Source of the DNA: Ephemerocybe angulata
Taxonomy: Eukaryota > Basidiomycota > Agaricomycetes > Agaricales > Psathyrellaceae
Direction of reading: 5' to 3'
Length of the DNA stretch: 64,000 bases
NCBI GenBank assembly: GCA_013368325.1
Contig: JAACJK010000221.1
Coordinates: 124,001-188,000 of the forward strand
Part shown: positions 33,756-44,594 of the stretch, piece after piece
How the letters are laid out: every line of letters starts with the position of its first letter
Numbering within the stretch: position 1 is the first letter of the stretch
Notes under the pieces: generated by a model
The model's database searches: none
What the model saw: the letters and a program-made list of their open reading frames with translations, nothing else
Told to the model about the DNA's origin: nothing
Program-made: the position numbers and the translations under genes

Positions 33756-34601
33756 ATCGAGACTGAGAAGGGTGCTTTATACCCAGGGATGGTTCTGCTG
33801 ATGTGGCTTGGAAATGAGTCCTTGTAATTGTGTTGTTTTTATTTAACGAGTACGGTGTTGCCAATGCCAGAGCTCGAAAGCCTGAGGCAGGTTCGAAGGG
33901 TCGCAAATCGATTTGTAATCAATCGGAATTTCCCAGGCGAAGCCCCTATCTAATGCCAGGAGTGCATCGACGTTTGATCAAAGGTGCTCTCCAGTTTACC
34001 ACCACCCTCGATTCGCAAATCCATAAATATATCTCTATATTCTTTCTAAAGGACTCCTCGACATTCAGGCGATGCCGACTCTCTCGATACGACGCAAAAT
34101 CCACGAAACAAACGCGACTTTCCTCCGCCTCGATCTTCTCAACAACTTCTACATGTAGTTGGCAACGAGACTCTGGGAACGAGGTTATCGACAAAAGAAG
34201 AAGCCTGCATGAGTGCAGATACCAGAGGATATATTTCTGGCCATCTTTGGGGCTCGATGGATTCTCGGTCGTTGAGGTCATGGGGGAAGATGTTGGGAAC
34301 GGCGTTGAAGTCATTATCACACCATTCGAACATTGTATCGACGCAATGCGCTTGTATAGGGTGCCTCCTATTGACACGACACGCTTTCGCAAACCCTGTA
34401 CATATGTTCTCCTTCAGCAGGTGATTGTATCCGTGAGTCTTATATTCCCCGACATATATCCACGTTTCTCAACCCAGAGGCAGGTCACGGTCTTCCGCGA
34501 ATTATCCGCTCGAGCTTTCTCACTCTCGGCATCGCGATGACACGACGCTCAAGGAAGCCAAGGAGGTTGAGGTCCGGGGAAAGCACCAGTCTCTCTCACC
34601 C
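33756..34601. other. Intergenic with a doubtful minus-strand coding remnant
   Basis: On the minus strand, 34333-34139 reads MFEWCDNDFNAVPNIFPHDL, then RWPEIYPLVSALMQASSFVD, and a second frame to 33946 reads KIEAEESRVCFVDFASYRES and SFRKNIEIYLWICESRVVV. Both look protein-like but overlap in different frames and no splice join is convincing. I do not recognise a family; this may be a decayed gene. Confidence 0.3.
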
Positions 34602-34608
34602 ATAAATA
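34602..34608 (+). promoter_or_regulatory. TATA box of the GH6 gene
   Basis: ATAAATA, 107 bases before the ATG at 34709. Confidence 0.6.
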
Positions 34609-34708
34609 CAGCCATGGTGCCATGAGATTTCTCTCGTTGAAGTGTGTTCACCCCCACTCCAGCTCGCCCCACGCATCCTTCGGTCCTTCCAGCTCGCCCT
34701 TGCTCGCC

Positions 34709-36090
34709 ATGCAGTACCTCCAGTTCTTGACCGCGGTCTTGGCCCTCGCGCCTGGAATCCTCGCATCTCCCAAGCCGCCCGCTCCGGCGAAGGATGCCAA
34801 CCCCTACGTTGGTGTTGAGCCTTATGCCAACAAAGGCTACGCCAAGAAGCTCGAGGAGACCATCAAGTACTTCAACAAGGAGAAGGACTACGTCAATGCT
34901 GGTCGTACACGGACTGTCCAGAAGGTCCCTACATTCGCCTGGGTCTCTGATACCGCTGGGGTATGTACTATCTCCATACAAGACTATTCGAAGAACCAAG
35001 TATGCTTTCTCCCCTCCCCATAGATTGCAAGCATCAAGCCATTGATCAAGGAGGCACTCGACGCGCAGAAGAGGACCGGGAAGAAGCAGCTCCTCCAAAT
35101 CGTCGTCTACAACCTTCCCGAGCGCGACTGCTCAGCCAAGGCCTCGGACGGTGAATTCCACCTCGCCGACGACGGTCTGAACAAGTACAAGAAGTATATT
35201 GATGGTAAAGCTTCTATTCTCGACGAACATGTGAACAAGTTGACTGAAGTTCCTTCCTTAGCTGTTGCTGCCGAACTCTCTACTGTCGACGCCATGAAGC
35301 TCCAATTCACTATTTTGCTCGAGCCCGACTCCCTTGGTAACCTCGTCACCAACTTGGGGGTTGAGAAGTGCGCGAAAGCTGCTGATGCATATAAAGAGGG
35401 GACATCCTACGTGAGTCGGGCCCTATTTTCATTACCTGCGATAGGCCTAATCAACTCTCAATATAGGCTATCGCCAAGCTCCAGCGTAACAACATCGCTC
35501 TGTACCTCGACGCTGCCCACGGAGGCTGGCTTGGTTGGAACGACAACCTCGCCCCCGCCGCCAAGGTCTTCGCCGAAGTCCTCGAGGGCGCTAAAGTCGT
35601 CAACCCTACCGCCAAGGTCCGCGGCCTCGCCATCAACGTCTCCAACTACAACCAGTACGTCTCCGCCGTCCGAGAAAACTACACGGAGTGGAACAACTCT
35701 TGGGACGAGTATCACTACGTCGAAAGCCTCACGCCCCACCTCATGGAAGCTGGCTACCCGGCGCACTTCATCGTTGACCAGGGTCGCTCAGGCAAGGGTG
35801 GCATCAGGACGAGCTGGGGCCAATGGTGCAATATCCGTAATGCGGGCTTCGGCACACGGCCGACGGCTGACCAGAAGGTTCTGAACAACACCAACGTGGA
35901 CGCGATTGTGTGGGTGAAGCCTGGAGGAGAGTCGGATGGGACAAGTGACGAGACTGCGGTTCGGTTCGATGAGAACTGCCGCTCTGAAGTCGCACATGTG
36001 CCAGCACCTGAGGCTGGGCAGTGGTTCAACGACTTCGTGGTGAACTTGGTCAAGAACGCAGACCCTCCCCTCAAGGTATCTCTGTTCTAA
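34709..36090 (+). CDS. GH6 cellobiohydrolase or endoglucanase, secreted, without CBM1
   Basis: Four exons, 34709-34960, 35024-35204, 35262-35410 and 35467-36090; 401 residues. Signal peptide MQYLQFLTAVLALAPGILAS, then the catalytic domain begins almost at once (NPYVGVEPYANKGYAKKLEE), with no cellulose-binding module or linker. Motifs: VVYNLPERDCSAKAS (Asp about 119), LLEPDSLGNLVTN (catalytic acid Asp about 167), ALYLDAAHGGWLGW, HFIVDQGRSGKGGIRTSWGQ, WCNIRNAGFGTRP and VWVKPGGESDGTSD. By family knowledge it cleaves cellulose from the non-reducing end with inversion; the missing CBM suggests use on soluble or pre-opened substrate. Odd: the conserved Cys of GGECDG is Ser here while its usual partner (ENC) remains. 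The intron at 35205-35261 is open in frame but is needed for YIDAVAAEL. Confidence 0.93.
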
Positions 36091-37567
36091 ATCTTTGTTC
36101 TACAGAGGGGACTCAAGATTGTATCACTTATTCATGTATTTAAAAACATTGGCCCTCTGGGCAATCCTGGGCACTCTATCCCTAGTGCAGATAGCCGATA
36201 CATTGGTCCAGTTATTGCTCGCTACTATCATTTTATGGATATACGTACTGGATATGATGGAGGTCTCGTTGTCCTTACCTGGAGGCTGGAGGCCTCAAAA
36301 CCAAGCCGCGATGAATGGGGACGCGACCCCCATGTCTGTTCTGGCATGGGTGAGTACCTCTAGCGATCGGCCTTTGGCGCACATACTCCAGTATAACTTA
36401 CGGTTCTCGTATCCAGATGAGGTACAGGGAGCAGTTCGTCGAATTATCAGACACTCTGACCCCGTCAATGTGCATGTTGTGGCCCCAAGGGATGGCTGCA
36501 CGGCCTGGGCAAATATGTGGCTGCAATGAGAGTAACGCTCCCTATGACTGTGAAGGGCCATCTCAAGCTGCTCAGAGGCGCTACCTTTGACCGCCTCGAA
36601 GGAATCTTCGATGCTCACTACTATGTGCTTAAAAGCCAGACTTGCAGATGCAGGGCATGCTGTGCGATGGGAAGCACCTGGAAAGCAGAGCTCAGGAAGA
36701 ATATGTTGGCTACCAAACCCTTTAGTAGTTTCCTGTAGCATGCAAAATCAGACGTTTGGAGCACGACACGTTATGATTGATGTCTTCACACTGGTAATAA
36801 ACCGTTATGTTTGTATTCAACACTACTCATTTAACTCACCATATTACCCCATACTCAGGGATCAGGGATTAGAGTTCGCCTCCTGTTGTGTGTGCCGGTC
36901 ATGTGAGGTAACACTGCTACTGCCCGAACTTGGCACGGGCGTCTATTCTGAGTACGGGTAGCCTTGAGGCTTGGACTGTTCTACCTACAACTACCCCCAA
37001 TCAAGGATTTGTACATCTTATCCAGACGCTCCCGAATACTTTTCAGCCTCATGCTTTATACGGCAATACGGCTCTGCGAGATCTCATGGACCCGATGGGC
37101 GCTTAAAGGGTCTCTCAGCTGACTTTGACGTCATACATGGCAAATACCATCAGACACAAGGCGCCCTCAAACCCCGATATAAAGGGAACGTCCAGTAGTG
37201 CAATAAGTCTATTGCACGGCTTTCACACTTCCACGATGAGTACCACTCAGCGTTGAAGGGAGCGAGCCGCGCTGCCGCAGTTCTCCGTCATCCGAATCGT
37301 CGTCTACGCCTACCAGGTCATGCATGGCCCTTCCCCTTGCTGTTCCTAGGATATTTTAAAACCCTCCGAATCCGTGTCCGAAACCACAGACTGGGTTGTG
37401 ACTGCCCAGAATACCGTGATTCAATGGGATGTCGCTCGCTCTCTCATATGCTTGTTTTCTTACGAGGTAGGGTATATATATATAAAGGCTGATCACGTAC
37501 GTACTATCCAGAAACATATCTACCAGCTATGACCTATACATTGGTATCAATCCAAACCGAAAACACA
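36091..37567. other. Intergenic
   Basis: About 1.5 kb, no gene supported. Contains a 23-base string (36122-36144) that recurs exactly at 42738-42760 and a short TA run near 37471-37482. The part next to 37568 should be the 3' flank of the ferritin-like gene. Confidence 0.4.
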
Positions 37568-38491
37568 TCACACGGCGCCGTTGAGCCCCCTGAAGAAAGC
37601 GAAAACGGCAGGGTCGATGCCGGGTGAGCAGCCGGTGACGGATAGACCGGCGATGGTCCCGGTATCGTTCATCGAGGAAGGAGACTAGGTGCACAATAGA
37701 CACCCCAGGTCAGCACAGTTAAAAAATACTCGTTGAATGAATGGCCCTCACCTCAAAACTGATATCCGCCAAGTCTTGGTCCTTGACCGCAGTGCTGATC
37801 CAGGTAGCGTATCGTGCTTCATCGCCGAGCATCTTACCAAAAACAGTGGTGTATGTCTGAGCGACTGATAGTCAATTTCGGCACATCGCAGCCAGAGGCA
37901 CGAAGTTTTAAATGCTCACATCTGACTGGCTACGATCGAGGGCTCCGACGTAGGTTGAGACCGCAAGGGCCTGAATCGCCTCACTCATGTTGATGAAGTC
38001 CTCGGTCGTTTTGACCGGGCTAGCATAGATACAGTAAGCATCCCAGATCCCCAGGAGGTCACCGAGTGGACACTCACAAAGCATAGTCGCAACCCGCAGT
38101 GGAATCAGCGTGCCCGAGGTTGGTGATCTCTCCGACGAGGTAGTCGGAATGCGCTTTCGCACTCTTAAGGACCTGCTCGTACCCGCGGCGCACGCTGTCT
38201 GGGTGCCCCGCAGCACGGAAGTCGTCTGCGGAGAGTAGGGAAAGGGAGGAGTCGTAGAACGACACGGCGAGCTGCTCGAGGAATAAGGCGAAGACGAGGA
38301 AGCTGGAGTCTGTCGGGAGTGCCAAAGACGTCAGTATCATTGTGATCTTGGAGCGGGGTGAATAATGCGCATGTGCACGTACTGTAGTCGTTGGTTGCCG
38401 CGTCCTGGCGCCGAGCACTTGAAGCTGTGGGAGCGGCGAGGGTAATTGGGAGCAGGGCAGCGAGAAGGGTGAGGCAGCGAGAGAGCTTCAT
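37568..38491 (-). CDS. Secreted ferritin-like domain protein (Rds1-like)
   Basis: Five exons, 38491-38383, 38309-38078, 38019-37920, 37856-37752 and 37684-37568, introns 58-73 bases; 220 residues. Signal peptide MKLSRCLTLLAALLPITLAA, then a possible dibasic site (SARRQD). The helical domain follows: FLVFALFLEQLAVSFYDSSL, YEQVLKSAKAHSDYLVGEIT, MSEAIQALAVSTYVGALDRS and FGKMLGDEARYATWISTAV. The Glu of FLEQL, the His of KAHSDYL and the Glu of GDEARYATW sit where ferritin-like proteins of the stress-responsive Rds1 type keep metal ligands. Length is shorter than the roughly 300-residue family members, ending FAFFRGLNGAV. Role: extracellular, nutrient- or stress-linked in relatives; enzymatic activity unproven. 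A TATA-like TATAAG lies about 90 bases upstream. Confidence 0.8.
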
Positions 38492-39198
38492 GGCTAATAG
38501 GGATGTATCTTTGTCGAAAAAGTGTGACAGACAGATGGCAGATATGCGGTATGAGTTTCTATTCTCTTTCAAGGCGCTCTTCTTATAGCACCCCATCTTG
38601 ACAGGAGTACCCCTCTCGCCGTTCATTCATTCTTTAACCACAGCTAGGGGCCGTCGTGTACGCGACAGTACAGCAGACCACTAGCCCAGTACCTACTAGA
38701 AGACGCTTAGGCGACCCACGCATGATCATCAGGCTGGGTTAGCGATCGCGACTGACGGTGGACAAGTGCGGGGCTGGGTCGAAGCAGAACTTAGTAAAGA
38801 ACCTTCCGTCAATATCCGCGAATTAGGATTCAGGGTTTTCCTGGACACTTTGAAAAAGTGGGAAGGTTTTGTCGACGTACCACCGAAATCGGTTTTGCGC
38901 CATTTCGAAGGCTTCTATACTAGGAAGGTAACTGTCAATTCGCGATGGCCGCGGGTTTCCTCCTGATCTCTTCCTCTCCCTCAATTTTTCGCCTAGCTTT
39001 CTCCCTTCTGAGTGTTCGACTGCCCATCGTCCTGGCTGCTTCGCATCACTCTGCTTCAAAATGTTCTTCCTGCTCTCCAAACTCCCTTGACGCAGAATTT
39101 TCGCTTTCGAACGACAATGGTGCAGCGCTGAGAGAGGTTGGAGAGAGGTTGGCGAGTGTGCCACCTAAGTAAGGAGAGCTGATGTCCGCCATTGCTTG
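38492..39198. other. Promoter of the ferritin-like gene and intergenic DNA
   Basis: TATAAG on the minus strand at 38582-38587. A minus-strand open frame at 38823-39164 contains SYLPSIEAFEMAQNRFRWYV and may be part of the decayed coding tract to its right, but I cannot place it in a family. Confidence 0.35.
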
Positions 39199-39930
39199 CT
39201 ACGGTTGTCGATCCTGTAGCTTCTTGATTGGGCTCAAGAGTTGGATTGCTTTTGCTCTCTTCGTCCTTGTGGCGACGCACTCACCTCTAAGCGCCGCGGC
39301 TAAGCGCGCGCGTTTCGGATATAGCCGGCCGGCTGCACAGCCAAGATCATCCTTCAACGTCCCCAAAACGTCCCCTTGATCGTTAACCACCAGGACACCA
39401 GCCACGCCAATTCTTCTTACGCTCAGCGGCTCGACAGCAACCAGATGTATAGGTTCCGGCGATATGTGTCTCTCATAGCGCTCCCCTAGCCCGGTATTTT
39501 TAGCAAGCCAAGTACAGTCGACGTCATGGAGTGTCGGCACTGGGTTTTTAAGATCTTCGCTCAAGTCGGGTCGGCCACACCGAGACCAAGCTCGTGTTAC
39601 GTCCTGCCGGTCTACCTTGGATCTCCTTGGATCAAGGACAAAGAATTCCTTCTGGGTGAAACTTCGTACGAAAGTGTGGGTGAGCTTTAATGAAGGATGG
39701 CCATTCGATCGGTTTACTGGCTAACTTCGGTTGGAAAGCCAAAGCCGTCTCAAGTGTGCTGATATTGGGCAACTATGTGTCGTTACGCTCCTCTTCCAGG
39801 ACATCCGTCTGGAAAATCTCGCAGTCAAGCAATGGGATTCTTTGTTCCGGTTTGGTCCCTGATTTGACATCCAAGGACTCCAAGCCACGAGCGTGCTGAT
39901 ACATACCCCAGTCTACTGCATCCGGAGGTC
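39199..39930 (-). pseudogene. Decayed coding tract of unknown family
   Basis: Read on the minus strand, three protein-like stretches follow each other with breaks. First about 39905-39780: LESLDVKSGTKPEQRIPLLD then FQTDVLEEERND, closed by a stop. Second, about 39775-39630: LPNISTLETALAFQPKLASK then PIEWPSFIKAHPHFRTKFHP, stopping at CP. Third, a frame shifted by one base from about 39700 to 39199: FFVLDPRRSKVDRQDVTRAW, SEDLKNPVPTLHDVDCTWLA, HLVAVEPLSVRRIGVAGVLV. Composition is clearly coding-like and the order collinear, so I infer one gene broken by a stop and a frameshift. I cannot name the family; a transposon ORF or a single-copy gene are both possible. Confidence is low for function, moderate for former coding status. 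Confidence 0.4.
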
Positions 39931-39960
39931 GAAGGGAACGGCTTCAGTGATCTCTTGGTG

Positions 39961-39967
39961 TATAAAG
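39961..39967 (+). promoter_or_regulatory. TATA box and leader intron of the FAD oxidase gene
   Basis: TATAAAG at 39961-39967. A likely 5' leader intron runs 40036-40091 (GTGAGT to CACAG), placing only three leader bases before the ATG in the second exon. Confidence 0.5.
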
Positions 39968-40094
39968 AATGGACCTGCTTCTCAGTTTAATATCCAGTTC
40001 TCTCAAATCTCAGTTGATTATAATCTCCTCCCTCAGTGAGTGCACCTATTGTTGATTTCACATTGCCGATCGCTGATTTTTCGACTCACAGAAC

Positions 40095-41875
40095 ATGTCC
40101 GACTCTATTGCATCTTTCGTCAAGGCTATCAAGGGCGACGTTGTCACCCCCGTAAATCCAGATTATGCCAAATCCATAGCGCGATGGGCTAAGAACGCTG
40201 AGCGAAAAGCCAAGGTGGTCGTCCACGTCAAGGATGCCGAGGACGTCGTCAAGTCCATCGCCTATGCGAAAGAACACAAGCTTCCCATCGCCATTCGCGG
40301 CGGAGGCCACAACGCTGCCGGCGCATCTTCCATCGAAGATGGATTGGTGATTGACCTCAACCGTCACCTCAATCACGTCCGCGTCGACGCAGAGAATAAA
40401 TTGGGGTATGTAGGTGGAGGCGCCATTTGGGCTCAAGTCGACCACGAGGCCATCAAGTACGGTCTTGCGACTGTCGGCGGGACCGTGAACCATGTGCGTA
40501 CACAGACAGCCGACTTTCCACGACATTGAAACTTACATTATTTTCCGTGGATAGACTGGAGTTGCAGGGTGAATTTGAACCGTCTCTTCATCATTTCCCT
40601 CTCCTCTAATAGTTTTTACGCGACAGCCTTACTCTTGGTGGCGGGTATGGCTGGCTTTCTGGACGTCACGGCCTCGCCATCGACAATCTTAGGCAGGTAA
40701 GTATTTAACTTTGTTGAACCCACCACTCCCTAACCGCCTCAATAGGCCACCATCGTAACCGCCAATGGTTCTATTTTGACCGCTAGCGATACCCAGAATC
40801 AGGACCTCTTCTGGGCTATCCGTGGTGGAGGATCTAACTTTGGAGTCGCGACCGAGTTGGTGTATCAGCTGCACCCTCAGAGAAAGACGGTCTTCGCCGG
40901 GAACGCGGTTTATACACCGGACAAGGTCGAGAAGCTGATCGAGCTCACCAAGAAGTGGTGGGATAACGTTGGGGAGGACGAAGGGATGATCCAGGGCGTC
41001 ACTGTCACCCCGGACGGGAAACCTATTTTTGTCATAATCTTCTTCTACAATGGATCTGAGGAGGAGGGCCGCGCACACTACAAAGAATTCTTCGACGTTG
41101 GTACGTGCGCTTGTTCGTTTTCTCTCCCAGTTAATCAAAGTACTGAGGTATCACCTGTAGGCCCTGTTGTTGATACTGTTAGCGAGATCCCATACGAGCG
41201 GCTCAACTCCCAGTTGGTAATGCGATATATCTACCCCCAATTGTATTCCTACTAACAGTGTTCGGAACCCCTTCTCTCTTAGAACGCCCAAGTTGCCCAC
41301 GGCAGGTGCTACTACTTGAAGGGCGTCTCTCAGGTTTCGCCCAACTATCAAGCCACCGTGGAGCTACTTCAGAAGGTGGCGGGACTTGCCAAAGGGGGCG
41401 TCTTCAGTACATCCATGCTCCACGAGTACTTCCCCATGGCCAAAGCGAACTCGGTTCCCGTGTCCGCGACCGCCTTCCGGCGCCAAGGAGCTTCGAACAT
41501 CTTAACAAGCATCTCCTGGGAAGAGGATGTGGGAAAGACCAAGGAGGCGCGGGACCTCGCCAAGGAGCTCGTTGATATCGTCATACGGGGGCAGGGCAAC
41601 TCTCTCGATGATGCGGAGAAGTCTGGCTATACCAACTACGGTCACGGTGAGGATTTCAAAAACCAAACTTTTCGATAATCATTAGAGATCTGACTTCACG
41701 CGCTGCAGAGGATATCGATGTCCCCTCCGCAAATTTAGGAAGCCTGACCGGAGACCATGCGGCCAAGCGAGCGGATTTGGCTTATGCTTCCAACTATCCA
41801 AGGCTCCAGGAGATTAAGAAGACGCACGATCCTGAGAATATCTTCAATCGCTGGTACCCCATCACTCCTGCCTAG
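40095..41875 (+). CDS. FAD-linked oxidoreductase, berberine-bridge-enzyme-like (BBE family)
   Basis: Seven exons: 40095-40493, 40555-40568, 40627-40696, 40746-41100, 41161-41216, 41283-41646 and 41709-41875; 474 residues. The second exon is only 14 bases and is needed to read [21 protein letters not shown]-terminal PCMH-type FAD domain: [16 protein letters not shown], where the His (about 72) is the usual covalent FAD attachment residue; [21 protein letters not shown]-terminal BBE motif [20 protein letters not shown]. In bicovalent relatives a Cys precedes the LTLGGGYG loop; here the place is NHTGVAG, so attachment through His only is likely. No signal peptide, so probably intracellular, unlike many sugar oxidases of this family. 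Substrate unknown; carbohydrate or secondary-metabolite oxidation are the usual roles. Confidence 0.9.
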
Positions 41876-42116
41876 ATTCTGGGTATGTCGCGGAGAGTCG
41901 CGACTGAGTCACTCTAGCTCCAAGTTGGAGAATCCCTGGGGTACATTCTCTATTCAATTGTATAGTATTTATCGTTCTTATAATCACCATCACTATTTGA
42001 ACGCCTTCAGCGCACACGAGGTCCCGCACTCGAAATCTTACAATAAAGCCATCTCTGTTTCGAAGGACCTTTCGAGGTTGGACCAGCCCTGTCAACTTCA
42101 GAGCTCTACCGGTAGC
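41876..42116. other. 3' flank between convergent genes
   Basis: Short spacer holding the 3' end of the oxidase transcript; no other feature seen. Confidence 0.4.
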
Positions 42117-42730
42117 CTAGTATCTAGTAGGTCGAATTCCCCATTTGTTCTGCGAATATATACCCAGATGTGAATAAGAATCCGGTTTGAACCCAATCTT
42201 CCAGTGAATACCAATCCTCCCTAGGTCGTCTCGAAGTCCCATAACGTCTTGGAGATTCGTATAGTCATCGACATAGACGCATATAACATGTTCGTTGCCT
42301 TGATCTTCTTGGGTATAAGCTGGACCCGCCTTCCTAGTAGAGACCTTCGCCGAACCCCTTCTCCTCTCAGTGCAAACCAACCTCACGACGTTCGCCCACA
42401 GACCGTCTATGTCCTCCATCCCACTAGAGAAAGTAAGCCACTTCCCTACGACTACTCCATGCCTCTTCGCAATATCATCTAACGAGGTAGTAGTAACCTG
42501 CCCTGCTTCTGATAGCGCCTAGAAGGACTGCTGGAGTGCGGGTACGTCGGCGGGAATAGCTTGGGACTGGGGATGCGACGGCGATCTACTGAGATCCACG
42601 CTGCATAGGTATCTGGAGTTCGACTGGGGGGCCACCGCGCTAGGAATTCGTTGATACGGTCCCCGGTCGAGGTCTCGTCGTCCCAGCAGGTGTTGATCCA
42701 GGTGGATCCGTTGGGGTTGTGGTATACATT
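42117..42730 (-). pseudogene. DUF1917 (Bles03-like) domain gene remnant
   Basis: On the minus strand the tract reads GSTWINTCWDDETSTGDRIN, EFLARWPPSRTPDTYAAWIS and VDRRRIPSP in one frame, shifts frame, continues AIPADVPALQQSF, meets a TAG stop at about 42519, then in the same frame ALSEAGQVTTTSLDDIAKRH, VVGKWLTFSSGMEDIDGLW, RGSAKVSTRK, HVICVYVDDYTNLQDVM and DSYSHLGIYSQNKWGIRPTR. The KWL-F / AKVST / HVICVY / LGIY-x4-WGIRP series matches my knowledge of the DUF1917 (Bles03) family, an eIF4E-like fold of unknown function. One frameshift and one stop make it a pseudogene. The YVDD string could mislead towards a retrotransposon polymerase, but the flanking motifs do not fit one. Confidence 0.6.
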
Positions 42731-42930
42731 GCTTGTTTATCACTTATTCATGTATTTAAATATACCCCTGGACCAATCCAGTCCACTGTTTCAACGGCAT
42801 AGCCGTCATCCTCCACCATGTAAGATAAAGAGGTCGGGACGACTGGCTACCTCTAAAACAATCATTCAAGAAGTTTGTATTCGCGGTGGGCCTCTATTGA
42901 GGTTGCACCGACTACGATAGTTAGTTTATT

Positions 42931-44086
42931 TTACAGCTTAGATTCAGAATCTGACTCGGGTTGGATATCGACGCGAGCATTTGAAGCCTGCGTTGCTGTA
43001 GTATCTCCACCAAAAAATGCCTGCGCTTCACTGGACCTTTCGGCAGGTACTTCCACGGTATCCTCTTGCTAAAAGAAAATGTGAGTTCGACGTACAGCCA
43101 GGATAACGATTTACGATACTTACTATACCCTGCAAATGGGGCGCTTCATTGACATGGTTGACTATAACCTCCAACACTGGGTGTCCATCCTCACGGGTCT
43201 CCCCCTCCTGCCATAGAATGTCCAGCACTGATGCGAATAGTCAAAATGGAAGGTACGCACCCTTCTTTTAACTTTCACGCGGGCCCACGCTGTGTTGAGC
43301 AATCCTCGATACGAGATGGACTGGTCGGCCTTAGGGTCCAACCTGACTAGCGCAGACATCAGCTCGCTAATGCACAGCCCATGGCTCGCAATGGCAATGT
43401 GCCCATCATCCTCGTCAAGGTGTGGAAAGACGCATTTCTCTAGGGCCTTGTACGCTCTCGCTCTGAGATCGTCAAGGCTCTCGCCCCCAGGGAACTTTTC
43501 ATGCCGATGTTCGAAAACAGGATAGACGCCCTCGTTATAAAGCTCTGTACGTGTCTTCTCTGAGGGAATGGATGTACTCCATTTGTTTCCCTCCGCCTCA
43601 CCAAAGTGCTGCTCTCGGATAAGCTCCGTGACAGTGAAGGGGGGCTGGGGCTCCGGTTGCCTGGCGTGCACGGCTTTGCCAGTGTCGTGGGCTCGGAGGA
43701 GGTCAGAGGCGTAGATATGGGTGAACTTGGTGTCGGATGATAACGCTTCTCCGAGAGCCTTTGCTTGCTGAGGAACATGGGTCACGATCTGCGGCAAGAT
43801 GAGTTATAGTGGAGTGGGCCTCACTCTCTTTCCTAGGATGAAGGTCAGCTAGTCATTGTAGTTGACCGAGTATGAACGCACCCAAGGCAGATAACGGGGC
43901 GTCCTTCCAGCCTGCCCATACGTCGCGCTACGTCCACGAAAATAAGCTTCCTGCAACGTTGGAGGTGGTGTTAGGGGCTGCACGCACGCAATTATCCTCG
44001 CTTTGACCGTGGCGAATCTGGATTCAAGTAAGCACAATGAGTTGCTTGGAGGTGCTTTGAGAGCTTACGAAGGTAATAGTGACCAT
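42931..44086 (-). CDS. Histidine phosphatase superfamily (phosphoglycerate mutase-like) protein
   Basis: Six exons: 44086-44069, 44017-43988, 43927-43882, 43763-43261, 43207-43124 and 43068-42931; 272 residues. Start MVTITFIRHGQSEDNCRDVW carries the RHG catalytic histidine motif, split by introns; then WAGWKDAPLSAL, HIYASDLLRAHDTGKAV, IREQHFGEAEGNKW, FPGGESLDDLRARA and HIAIASHGLCISELMSALV with the second catalytic His. The C-terminal part EVIVNHVNEAPHLQGIQEDT is an added acidic tail. The acceptor of the third intron is doubtful: the strong site CGCAG at 43789 is one base out of frame, whereas GCAAG at 43764 keeps the frame but drops about five residues. The family includes phosphoglycerate mutases and fructose-bisphosphatase-like enzymes; substrate not assigned. 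No signal peptide. Confidence 0.78.
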
Positions 44087-44594
44087 GCTTCTCAGATTTA
44101 TAGGTATAGTGCTGCAAGAGAGCTGGAAGAAAGAATGCAACAGGCGTCAGGAACCGAGTCATCTTGGTTATGACCTTGTGGCAATCGGAACCTGTTGCAT
44201 CCCGGGTTACCGGGTGAGGTATAACCCCTCAAGTCGTTCTGCTGATAGATGTACCCCATTCGTTACTTACGAGTGACCTTTTGAAAAGGATCGACAGCAT
44301 AGCTGCTGCACAGTGGTTGGTCCAGTGCTAAGCGCCACGGGCCAGCGTCAAACGCTTGGCACGGGCACGGAGCCTGTCGCGATCGTGCGAATTTGATCAA
44401 GCGGCATCGTCGGCTTCCCCGGAGCAGTGATGCGCACTGTCGTGGATGTTGCGCAGGTTGCCTCCTCTCGTTCTGCTCACGACCACTACTGCTCCAGCTC
44501 TATATCCAACTCAAGCAAAGCCACTGGCGGCCCGCAGGCCAGCTCACTGAAACCCTGACGACAAGAAAAACTGCGTTATAGAACATCCTACAGG
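44087..44594. other. Divergent promoter region
   Basis: About 500 bases between the histidine phosphatase (minus) and TLG1 (plus). No gene or clear TATA box seen. Confidence 0.45.

Noticed and set aside
42249..42419. YVDD motif taken at first for a Ty1/copia reverse transcriptase
   Set aside because: The surrounding KWL-F, AKVST, HVICVY and LGIY-WGIRP motifs fit DUF1917, and no other polymerase motif is present.
36122..42760. Exact 23-base match between 36122-36144 and 42738-42760 as evidence for a transposon
   Set aside because: AT-rich and without longer flanking similarity; too little to call a repeat family, kept only as a remark.
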